Below are positions 53,818-64,000 of a DNA stretch of 64,000 nt, piece after piece. The stretch lies in contig NC_135222.1 in the NCBI RefSeq assembly GCF_052324685.1, positions 15,322,373-15,386,372 on the forward strand. Reading direction: 5' to 3'. Below the pieces are notes generated by a model. It was not told where the DNA came from. It saw nothing but the letters and a program-made list of their open reading frames with translations, and ran no database searches. Each line of letters starts with the position of its first letter. Positions within the stretch are counted from its first letter, which is position 1. Both the position numbers and the translations under genes were made by a program. This stretch comes from Brachyhypopomus gauderio. Its lineage: Eukaryota > Chordata > Actinopteri > Gymnotiformes > Hypopomidae.

Positions 53818-54791
53818 CAGGCATGGGCAACTGGCGGCCCTCGTCCTCACTCAGTGCAGCCCGCAAATAGATCAATAATAATTTAATAATTAAAAGAAGA
53901 AAAAAAACGATATAGCGGGACTTTTTTGTTCTTGTCACGTAGGGCTACACCCCCTTCTCCTAGCTGCATAGTTGCTAGGTTCGCGGTTTTCACGCCAAAT
54001 TGGGCTTGTTTGAAAGTCTAGCCGCGGGTAAAAAGTCTGGAGTCGCGGGGTGCGGGTTTTTGGGCTACTTTTGAGTTGTGCCACCGCGGAAGTTACAAGT
54101 CAACACTAAGAATCGATCGCGATATAATAGTCAATTTGTCTCCATTTTACACTCGCCACCTTTCCTCTGTCTGCCACACCCATGTCATCATTGTGTTCAG
54201 TTGTGTCTAGTTTAGTCCTGTGTACTTGTATCTCTGTGTTTCGTCCGTTGTCGGTTATTTGTGGTTTGTTCGGTTTTGTGGATTATCTGTCATCGCTGTT
54301 CTGGTATTTTCCATCTCCGTTGTGTTTCTCCGTTGTGAATGGCTCTCCTGTTACGACTCCTGCCTGTCCTGTTGACCACTTGGACGGCTCTCCCGTTTTG
54401 ACCCGTGCCTGTACAAACGACTTCGCCTATGGAATTCCCCTTATTAAATCTCGCTCTTCTCAGCGATTGTGTCTGCCTCCTCGCTCCACAGCAAGCTACG
54501 CGTTATAGTTCTTTGATATGAAGATTCAAATTCCCTTTTGCACTTTTTTATTAAGCAAATGTTTTGTCTTTGTTGCTTATTAAGGACATGTTAATGCATT
54601 TATATGCAGAAAATAGATGTATGTTGGTGCAATAAACATACAGATCTGAATTCATTTAAAATGTGTTCTTATTGAGAATAATTTGTAGTGTCTTTCATAT
54701 CCAATTATTTGAAGTGCGTGGTCATGTGGCCCTTCAATGATAGTGCTGAAAAAATGTTGGCCCTCTTTATCATGGAAGTTGCCCATCCCTG
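53818..54791. mobile_element. hAT-type element of 974 bp
   Basis: Ends CAGGCATGGGCAACTGG and TTGCCCATCCCTG, with perfect 8-bp duplication CTGTAAAG (53810-53817 and 54792-54799). Part of its interior (about 53970-54165) is an inverted match to 55970-56145. The rest has no recognised gene; frames at 54182-54508 look like chance. Confidence 0.88.
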
Positions 54792-54799
54792 CTGTAAAG

Positions 54800-55367
54800 G
54801 AATAACGTTGGGAGAGAAGAAAATGAGTAAAAAACACCCTAAATATGTTAGAACTACAAATGAACAACATCTGTTGCTTTTGAAATAGGCAGTCACTTCT
54901 CAAAAGAACTACATGACTTTAATGCTTTGTATAAATAATCTTTACGTAAATTACATAAATAGTTTTTTTGCTGTGTTGTTAAATGTTAGTATATGAGTAG
55001 CAGTTAGCAGGAACTAGTTGGCATAGAAATCAACCTTACAATACAGGCAGTATGCCCGTGCATTATCTCCAATACATGGCTTCAGCCAGCCTTTAAATTC
55101 AGGATTTGATTCCCACTCTTTCCTGTATTTTTGAGAAGAGTTTAGAGTGAGACATGATGAGCAAGTTAGCTAGCTGTTAAGCTTTCACAGAGATGCACTG
55201 TGGACGAGTCGAGTGACCGGCTACGTAGTGAATAAGGTGAAGAATGACTGAGACGGTGAGTTAAATTCAGTGGTTTCTTTTAGTGTGTCACTGAAGACTA
55301 AACCATTTATATTTACATCCCCCGTCGGCGGCAGCTTTGGGCATGCGCAGTTCATGTGCAGTGTGGA
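54800..55367. other. Interior of the interrupted hAT element, no gene seen
   Basis: No coding region supported. Confidence 0.35.
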
Positions 55368-55617
55368 CAGGGCTCTCAAGTCTCACGCATTGAGCGTGTG
55401 ACACACGCATTTGACCGTCTTCACACGCTCACACGCCACACTTCTGATTTCACACGGCGAGAAAAAAATATATATTTATTTACCTCCGATCCATATCTAT
55501 GTCGCTGTCCACTGGCGATCGATCGCGATATACAACCCCCCCCCCGCTCAACAACGTTCGCCACCCCCCGTCAACAACTCTCACACTCTGACATGAATCC
55601 AAAACTTGAGAGCCCTG
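55368..55617. mobile_element. 250-bp hAT MITE
   Basis: Ends CAGGGCTCTCAAGTCTC and ACTTGAGAGCCCTG, with perfect 8-bp duplication AGTGTGGA (55360-55367 and 55618-55625). Its left end is also found at about 26860-26935. Confidence 0.9.
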
Positions 55618-55854
55618 AGTGTGGACGTGGAGCGGTGAGGGTCTGCTCTGAGTGTGAGGCTGCACTGAGTGTTGTGGGCGGGGCTCACGGCCCAGAGGAC
55701 AGCAATTAAAGAGCGTGTTTGTTCAGAGTCGCCAATAACACCACAAAAAGTCGCTAGATTTGTCGCTAGTCGCTTTTTACTACAAAAAGTCGCTAGAGGG
55801 TCTGAAAAGTCGCTAAATATAGCGACAAAGTCACTAAGTTGGCAACACTGCATG

Positions 55855-56150
55855 CAGGGTTGCCAGGTCCTACAAAAATATCCCGCACAAAATCAGTGTA
55901 AAACCCGCCCTTCAGCAGCCTAAACTACCCCAAAGCCCAAAGTTGTTGCCGGGGGGGGCGGGGGGGGGGGGGCGGCGAGTGTTTAAAATGGAGACAAATT
56001 AAGTATTATATCGTGATCGATTCTTTGTGTTGACTTGTAACTCCCGCGGTGGCCCAACTCAAAAGTATCTCAAAAAACCGCATCCCGCGACCCCAGAATT
56101 TTCAAACAAGCCCAATTTGGCATGAAAATCGCGAACCTGGCAACTATGGC
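55855..56150. mobile_element. hAT-type MITE (CAGGGTTGCCAGGT ends)
   Basis: Left end CAGGGTTGCCAGGT and right end ACCTGGCAACTATG are inverted copies. The interior has a G/C run (55951-55972) and an AATTAAGTATTATATCG block seen in several other places. No duplication found. Confidence 0.65.
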
Positions 56151-56705
56151 CACATGCTAAAACTAGCGCACATTTCTTGATCACAAGATGTCCTTTCATT
56201 TCAGGTTAATTGCATAAAAAATAGGGCAGATTTAAATGTGAATATCTTTGGACTGGCTTGATCAAATTTGGCAATTGAGGCATCTTTTTTTTTTGTTATA
56301 TTGTGCTGTATCTAATAAAACTATGTGTGATTAAATGATTTTGAAAAAAAATGTCCAAGTAGCTATATAATATGATCCTTGTCCCCATAGGACAAACAGG
56401 GCAGGATAGCAGCACAGAAAATCATAAGGATGACTTCATGGCCCCCACCAAATGCCCATGACCACAACACTCTCAATATTCCACATGTTTGTTACAATTT
56501 GGGAGGTTTCTTTAAGTAAGGAGATAACTGAGGGCTGGATGAGACTGGCCTGTTGACATATATAGGTCTGTGTGTGTGAATCCAGAGGAGAGGCTCTATA
56601 GTTTGAGGGATGCAGAGTAGAATAATGTGACAAAGTCAAGACCTGTAGTTTTGTATTTTGTAGTTGAATTCTTCATTGTACATAAAATAAATTACTACGT
56701 TGGCC
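56151..56705. other. No gene seen
   Basis: AT-rich intergenic sequence. Confidence 0.4.
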
Positions 56706-57600
56706 AAAATAATAAAATCAAATCAGATTTATTGTCACATCACAAGAGTACAGTGACACAGGTGAGTGTAAAACTTGAGTCGGAGTTCCACAAATTATGC
56801 AGAGAACAATATTTTTCAACATAAAAACTAAATAAATAGGATAATATAGGATAAACATATATTTATCCTAAACAACATAAAAACTAAATAAATAGGATAA
56901 TAGTAAAAGAAAAAAACAATTTAAAGAATAGTATATACATATGGTCTTACACTGTAGATATAGAAACATTGCGCTGAGACATGATATTGCACTGAGAAAT
57001 TAAGGTGAGTGTAAACTAACTATGAATAATATTACAATCCGGTGTAGATATGCAAATAATCACAGTAAGTGTGGAGGTTAGGAGGTGATACAGTAGTTGG
57101 CAGAGTATTGTAAGGTGCAATGTACAGAACGAGTTATGTTGAAGTGCAGGAGAACAGTCAGTGGCTAGGATGGGAGGGATCCTTCATGATCCTTCTGGAT
57201 TTCCTCAGGCAGCGGCATATGATGGATGCTTTCCACAGTGCAGGTGTAGAAGGTCTTGAGGATGCTGTGGTTCAGACCAAACCTCCTAAGCTTTCTGAGG
57301 AAGCAGAGGCGCTTGTGGGCCTTCTTCACCATCTCTGAGGTGTGCACTGACCATGTCAGGTCCTCGCTGATGTTAACACAGAGAAACCTAGCTGCTGGCC
57401 CTCTCTACCGCAGTCCCATTGATGGAAATTGATGGGTGTACTCTCTCCTGCTTCCTGAAGTCCACGATCAGCTCCTTGGTCTTACTGACATTTAGAGAGA
57501 GGTTATTCTCCTGGCACCAGTTTTCCAGGATTTTAACCTCCTCCCTCTAGGCCAATTCATCATTGTTGGAGATCAGGTCTGCAATTGTTGTGTCGTCAGC
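56706..57600 (-). pseudogene. LINE relic: end of reverse transcriptase and 3' UTR
   Basis: Minus-strand translation from about 57560 to 57165 gives text typical of the end of a LINE reverse transcriptase: ENNLSLNVSKTKELIVDFRK, then HTSEMVKKAHKRLCFLRKLR and FYTCTVESI. A non-coding tail follows to about 56706, ending with AATAAATCTGATTTGATT, an RT-recognised type of LINE end. It is 5'-truncated and carries stops. Confidence 0.75.
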
Positions 57601-58049
57601 AAACTCAGCAAATTGTTGTAGCTGTGTCTAGCAGTGCAGTTGTGGGTGTACAGGGAGTACAGGAGCTTACTGAGCACACAACCCTGAGGGGCTCCGAAGT
57701 TGAGGGTCAAAGAGAAGAATGTGATACTGCCCATCCTTACCACCTACCGTCGGCCTTACATTTCTATTGCATATAGTGCTGTTTCTGAATGAGCTCCACA
57801 TTACCATTCCAATGTAGGCATTTTTAAACTTAACACTTCAAGAACAATACAAATGAAACTGTCTAGAAGACAAGTGACCCTTGGTTGAGGTGATTCAGAT
57901 AGAGCTTGGCTACCATCTTGTGGCCAATTTTGTGAACTTTCACATTTCTGAATCTTTAGGAGCAACAGTTACAGTAGCATCAGCACCCTCCATATTTATT
58001 GCAGAAGTGTTCTTTGGCTTCTAATAAATCATTTAAAAATATTTTGAAT
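57601..58049. other. No gene seen
   Basis: Continuation of degraded LINE sequence up to about 57750, then unassigned. Confidence 0.35.
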
Positions 58050-58955
58050 GAAATCATGTGTGCCACAATTATTGGTGGTGTTAGTAATTTGTACAACCTC
58101 CTTTTGCCAACAAGACATCACTTCATCTTCTCATATAATTCTTCACAAGAGGGTAGAATGCAGAAACAGGGGTACTTGACCATTCCTCTTTGCACAACCT
58201 ATCTAAATATTCCAGAGTCCTGGGTCTTCTCCTATGCACTCTTCTCTTCAGCTCACTCCACATGTTTACTATTATCTTGAGGTCTGGGGACTGAGATGAC
58301 TATGAGAGGAGCTTGATTTTGTGACTTTTGAACCATTTTTGAGTAGATTTGGCCACTTATTTAGGGTCATTATCTTGCTGAAAGCCCAGTGACAACCCAT
58401 ATTCAGCTTTCGAACAGAGGCCAGCAGATTCTGATTCAAAATCAAGGTTCCCAGGTCCTTTAGAGGACAAACAGGCCCACAGCATCACCGATCCTCCCCC
58501 ATTCTTAACAGTGGGCATGAGGTGTTTTTCTGCATACTCATCCTTGGTGTTACACAAGACCCGCTTAGAGTGTTTGTTGCCAAAAAGCTCTATCTTGGTC
58601 TCATCTGACCAAAGCATGTGGTCCCAGTTAAAATCCCAGTACCGCTTGGGAAACTCCACCCGTTTACACTTATTAGTACAACTCAGAAAAGGCTTTCTCC
58701 GTGCATGCCTCCCAAACAGCTTGTTGGCATATAGATAGAGTCTGGTGGTTGTTCTGGAAACCTCGTAACCCCAAGATGCAACCATTTTATTAAATTCTCT
58801 TAAAGTGAGCTTTGGAGAACATTTTACTTCTCTTACCATCCTTCTCACTGTGCATGGTGGCAAGATACACTTGCATCCTCTTCTTGGCTTGTTTGTCACA
58901 GTTCCAGATGTTTTACACTTTTTGATGATTGCTCTGACTGTAGATAAGGGCATAT
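58050..58955 (-). pseudogene. Tc1/mariner transposase, degraded
   Basis: Minus-strand frame starting PLSTVRAIIKKCKTSGTV (helix-turn-helix), then KLTLREFNKMVASWGYEVSR, RKPFLSCTNKCKRVEF, the first catalytic Asp in MLWSDETKIELFGNKHSK, NGGGSVMLWACLSSKGPG and the second Asp in GFQQDNDPK. Beyond a break at about 58357 the C-terminal text NMWSELKRRVHRRRPRTLEY and LLAKGGCTNY is still readable. The N-terminus before PLSTV is missing where the element at 58956 joins. Several stops and frame changes make it inactive. Confidence 0.8.
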
Positions 58956-59206
58956 GCAGGGGAGTGTAAATTGTTAGCTTAGGGGGAGGTGTAAATGGAC
59001 ACAAATTAAGTATTATATCGCGATCGATCGCCAAGTATTAACGACTCCGCCGAGCAGAGCGTTGAGGAGCGATTTCGATTGGAGGATCGTGCTCTATTTT
59101 TTATTATTAATTTTTTTTTGCTGATGCTGGTGCAGCGTGTCACGTGCCAGTGATTATGCCTAGGCGTGCCAACGGTGGCCCGCGTGCCATAGGTTGCCGA
59201 CCCCTG
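58956..59206. mobile_element. hAT-like MITE at the transposase break
   Basis: Left CAGGGGAGTGTAAATTG and right end read inward CAGGGGTCGGCAACCTATGG share the CAGGGG tip. The interior carries the TTAAGTATTATATCGCGATC motif found at several other loci. The flanks (GCATATG, CTATATGC) do not give a clean 8-bp duplication. Confidence 0.5.
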
Positions 59207-59229
59207 CTATATGCTATGAAACTAGAGCA

Positions 59230-59530
59230 GTCTAGAGCATGATGATTTGATGTGATATTTTCCATCTTCATGTATGAATCAGTAAATGGTGTGTTGTCTG
59301 TTAACTGGATATTAGGAATTACCAGTAGATTCTTATTTGAAAACATGAGAGACCTGACTGGAACATCAACAATCATTTCACTAAGGTACAGTAGAATGAG
59401 GCTATGAAGACATTTAAAAACCATCACCACAACCTTAAAATCTGTTCTAAAACTGACAGGTAACCAGTGTAATATGATCCCTCTTTCTCCTTTCAACAGC
59501 ATTGGGAACTCACTGTTAAACATTATATCC
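59230..59530 (-). pseudogene. LINE reverse transcriptase C-terminal relic
   Basis: Minus-strand translation LHWLPVSFRTDFKVVVMVFK, then CLHSLILLYLSEMIVDVP and RSLMFSNKNLLVIPN, matches the C-terminal pattern of L2/Rex-type LINE polyproteins. Confidence 0.7.
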
Positions 59531-60440
59531 CATCCCCACAAATAAAAAAGTTTATCAGTGTCATAGGTACAGTTATAAGATCATGCATCAGAAATATATA
59601 ATGCTCATCAGGACTTCTGAAAGGTAGGAACTGAGTTTTAGAACATTTCACATGGATCCGTTATTCCCACAGACACAATAGATGAGAAGATTTGTCCCTA
59701 GTTAACGATTAGTATTGTCCGTATCGGGAAAGGTGGTGCATTTGGTATATTGTGATATTTTTATTTTCTGCATGTGTGTGAAGCTATATGTCAACGTTAC
59801 ATAGTACTTTCTAAACCCATAACACCATGCTGTCTTAATCCATTCTCTTCCTTAATATACATTTCCATATTAAATGCACATTATATGTGAATTATGAGTC
59901 ATAGAGCTGGGGAACCGATCCTCAGGAGGTGCATGACATGTCACTAGTCTAACAGCAGCAGTTGCAGCACAATGGATATCACTAACAGTTTAGCTGTTTT
60001 AATTCGATTCCTTCATATTTTCACAGTGGATAAGTGTGATGGAAAATATCTGAATTTAAATGACTGAGCTTGCATGGTCTGCATGTTTACTTTACATATT
60101 CACATGGAACACTGTAAAATCAACAAACGTCCAAAGAAGAAAGGTGTGAAATGAATACAAAAAATGTGTGCAACTTCCATGAGGTGTGTCAATGTATGTG
60201 TGATGTGAGGGTATAGCAAAATAATATTTGCTCTGTGAGAACATTGTGTGTGTGTGTGAGACAGAGTTGGAGAGATGCGAGGGTCTGTCTGGCAAACAGG
60301 CATTTGCTCTATGACATCAAAGTATGTGTGTGTGTGTGTGTGTTCTGTATTCTTGACTCCTGGTAAATCTACTTGATACCTGGACCTCACTGTTCTGACA
60401 TTACTTTTGAGCTGTTATGAAAAACCTTTGATATTGATAA
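59531..60440. other. Intergenic with (TG)n runs
   Basis: No gene seen. TG microsatellites at about 60246-60259 and 60324-60341. Confidence 0.5.
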
Positions 60441-60790
60441 AAGGATCCTGGACAGCATCTTCGGATGCTTCTAAAAGTTTGGAGAGGGTGCTTTTAGCCA
60501 CTATGGACCAAAGATCTGGAACGCTCTTCCTGAGGAGCTCAGACATTTTATCTCTGTACAGCTTCAAAAACAGTGTTCTTGTTTAGATCTGTATTTAGAT
60601 AGGGGACTAGATCACACTATTTTACACAATAACATGTTTGTCTAATTATTTTAAGTTTTACAGTTATTACATTTTTTCTTCTATTTTAATAATTGTAATT
60701 ATTTTACCTTATTGTAATGTTTTTCAGCTATTTATGCTTTAAAGCACTTGAAGCATGTATACATGAAAGGTGCTATACAAATACCATTTC
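60441..60790 (+). mobile_element. LINE 3' end relic
   Basis: Plus-strand text IWNALPEELRHFI (about 60510-60550) is the common end of L2/Rex-type LINE proteins, followed by an AT-rich 3' UTR ending GGTGCTATACAAATACC. Confidence 0.6.
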
Positions 60791-60944
60791 ATATTGCATT
60801 CGCTTATATATAGCTACCGGTCTTATTGAGCTTTAAATTAGGTGACTTATCGTCCATTAACCGAGTGGAAAACTACACATAATGACGAGGCATGACCGCT
60901 CTGAGTTTCCATGGTGACTTGCTCATTTTGTAGTGAAATTAGGT

Positions 60945-60960
60945 GGCTCTTAAAAGAGCC
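60945..60960 (-). terminator. Histone H3 mRNA 3' stem-loop
   Basis: On the minus strand GGCTCTTTTAAGAGCC, 37 nt after the H3 stop: the 6-bp stem and 4-nt loop recognised by SLBP for histone mRNA 3' processing. Confidence 0.93.
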
Positions 60961-60996
60961 TTTGTGTATTTTGGTATCTTAATTTGAACGATCAGT

Positions 60997-61419
<423 letters not shown>

Positions 61420-61468
61420 CTACTATTAAAAGACGAAGTAATACAATGAGAAGCAGCTAGAACGCCGT

Positions 61469-61535
61469 CCTTTTAAACCCTAACGACGACCAGCGCTCAT
61501 TGGGCGTCTTCAATACGAACGCCATCCATTGGACA
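61469..61535 (-). promoter_or_regulatory. H3 promoter region
   Basis: On the minus strand: TTTAAAAGG (TATA-like, about 61469-61477) some 60 nt upstream of ATG, with CCCAATGAG and CCAATGG (CCAAT boxes) further up. Confidence 0.55.
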
Positions 61536-62058
61536 GTCGAGTGTGCGTCACTTCACGACAATTGGCCCATTATCTAGAGCGCGCACGTTTAAAATATCAA
61601 GCCGGTACGCCTACTTTTCAAGCGGATTCACAACACTTGTTTGGATTTTTCTGGCCTTCATTAGTTACCAGCAGCGTATGCGTCTGATTATAGCCTCTTG
61701 TACACGTTCCAACAACAGCGCCCCTTTATAAACATGTATAAAAAATATAAATTTGTGTATTGTGATTGTGTTGTATTATGATTTTGTTCATTTCTGGTTC
61801 GCAGTGTATGTAAGACAAAATTAAAATGTTATGTTTCAATGGTATCAATTGTTGTATGGTGTATGATGTATTGAAAACGAGTGAATTATCCCAACCAAAA
61901 CACTACCTGGGGAAACACTACTGCACAAAATATTGATAGAATAATTAGTAAAAGAATTAATAAATGGCTGTGTGCGTATACTTTAACGAACATGCAATAG
62001 TCAAGATAAGAGGAAACGGGCACTGTTGAAAACTTGCACTTCATAAGTCACTGTGAGT
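61536..62058. other. H3-H2A intergenic, no gene seen
   Basis: AT-rich sequence between the two minus-strand histone genes. Confidence 0.5.
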
Positions 62059-62074
62059 GGCTCTTAAAAGAGCC
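62059..62074 (-). terminator. Histone H2A mRNA 3' stem-loop
   Basis: GGCTCTTTTAAGAGCC on the minus strand, 30 nt after the H2A stop; identical to the H3 and H4 stem-loops. Confidence 0.93.
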
Positions 62075-62103
62075 GTTGGATTCTGACTGTAGAAAATGGG
62101 AAT

Positions 62104-62547
<444 letters not shown>

Positions 62548-62549
62548 TT

Positions 62550-62610
62550 AAGATATAGCACAATTAGGTGCTCTCCTATTGGCTAAAGAAAGTATGACGA
62601 ATATCCAATA
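62550..62610 (-). promoter_or_regulatory. H2A promoter region
   Basis: On the minus strand TGCTATATCT (TATA-like, about 62551-62560) and AGCCAATAG (CCAAT box, about 62576-62584) lie about 60 and 90 nt upstream of ATG. Confidence 0.6.
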
Positions 62611-63356
<746 letters not shown>

Positions 63357-63385
63357 ACGTTCAGCTCAATCAACACGAAACCAAC

Positions 63386-63401
63386 GGCTCTTTTAAGAGC
63401 C
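63386..63401 (+). terminator. Histone H4 mRNA 3' stem-loop
   Basis: GGCTCTTTTAAGAGCC with flanking AACGG and ACTCA, 30 nt after the H4 stop. Confidence 0.93.
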
Positions 63402-64000
63402 ACTCATATACTCATTTAAAGAGTTCCGTGTGTTTGTTGATCCCAAGCACCCAATTACTCGAACGCCCATAAAGGACATTTTGTCCGACGTCTCCATATA
63501 CTACCGCACGATTCCAAGTCCACGTCTCCGAATCCTAACGCCAACGGTCTTATAAATAGATTCATAAAATAAATTTGTTGATATAACATGTCTGTGACTA
63601 ATTGAAAGAAAAGCAAAACACCTAAGGTGCGGAAATAATAGTATAACAGGAAAATAGTAAAACATCATGATTATAATAAGTAAGAAAACAAAACGGTATT
63701 GTCATTATAACATTAAAATGAATAGAAGAAAACTAAACGTAATGAAATAAAATGCTAGACCATAGAAAATCCCTAACTGAACGCAAAACTAAACAGGAGG
63801 GTGTTGAGGCTCTTAATAATTTTTATTTGAAAGCTGAAGTCAGAAATGGCTGAGGCGGGATTGAGACGCTACGGCACAGTTGGGTGGAGGAGCAGCGATA
63901 GGAAGTCACTGTGAGAGGAGGTTTGTTTCTGGCCAATGATGATTTGTCATGACTGCGTAGGGGGGGCGTGATCTAATTAGAATACCACATTCTAAATAAA
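63402..64000. other. Downstream of H4, no gene seen
   Basis: AT-rich; the last 150 bp have CCAAT-like ATTGGC/GCCAATG words (about 63934) that may belong to the promoter of a further histone gene outside the window. Confidence 0.4.

Larger units (their letters stand above)
53701..55850. mobile_element. hAT-type element interrupted by two later insertions
   Basis: Left end (53703 on) TGTTGCCAACTCCTCAG and right end read inward TGTTGCCAACTTAGTGAC; both run into repeated AAGTCGCTA words. No matching 8-bp duplication was found. It holds the hAT insertions at 53818-54791 and 55368-55617. Confidence 0.6.

Overview
The window looks like repeat-rich teleost fish DNA. It carries intron-less replication-type histone genes ending in 3' stem-loops, one family-92 glycosyltransferase coding exon, and a transposon mix typical of bony fishes (Ty3/Gypsy, hAT, Tc1/mariner, piggyBac-like, LINE and tRNA-derived SINE relics, long microsatellites). 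The species cannot be named from the sequence. Only H3, H2A and H4 look like intact host genes; the glycosyltransferase copy is frameshifted. Nearly everything else is transposable-element sequence, much of it nested.

Layout. 1-11674: a stack of nested insertions. The 3' part of a Ty3/Gypsy element (RNase H, integrase, 3' LTR) is split by an antisense LTR element that carries gag but no recognisable pol. That element is in turn hit by a hAT element (perfect 8-bp target duplication, inside gag) and by a 1.09-kb inverted-repeat transposon (inside one LTR only). 12240-13806: LINE endonuclease and Tc1 relics. 13941-19215: a DNA-transposon shell enclosing a piggyBac-like element (TTAA sites, 13-bp inverted ends) that carries a 125-bp satellite with a 375-bp higher-order pattern. 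19255-25308: hAT relics, a solo LTR in a LINE tail, a BED-finger hAT deletion derivative and a near full-length Tc1/mariner pseudo-element. 26012-26281: fragment of a second family-92 glycosyltransferase copy. 28465-31230: a SINE split by a hAT element that itself holds two MITEs, each with a perfect 8-bp duplication. 32548-33866: the glycosyltransferase gene (minus strand). 34905-38188: a LINE endonuclease relic and a Tc1 element with about 205-bp inverted ends. 38558-40051, 48957-49236 and 50992-51590: one non-coding LTR family. 41826-46805: a Gypsy element with 5' LTR, gag and protease-RT-RNase H, cut off before integrase. 46806-60800: SINEs, foldback and hAT MITEs, Tc1 and LINE relics. 60945-63401: histone H3 and H2A (minus) and H4 (plus).

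The histone genes would supply core nucleosome proteins during S phase; their RNAs end at a stem-loop rather than a poly(A) tail. The mobile elements do not form a pathway, but their interruptions give a relative order of insertion. The points most worth a second look are the gag-only LTR element, the satellite inside the piggyBac-like element, a GC-rich module shared by otherwise different hAT elements, and the two glycosyltransferase copies, one of which keeps the reading frame that the other has lost. Boundaries, target duplications and frames were read by eye; family names below superfamily level are tentative.
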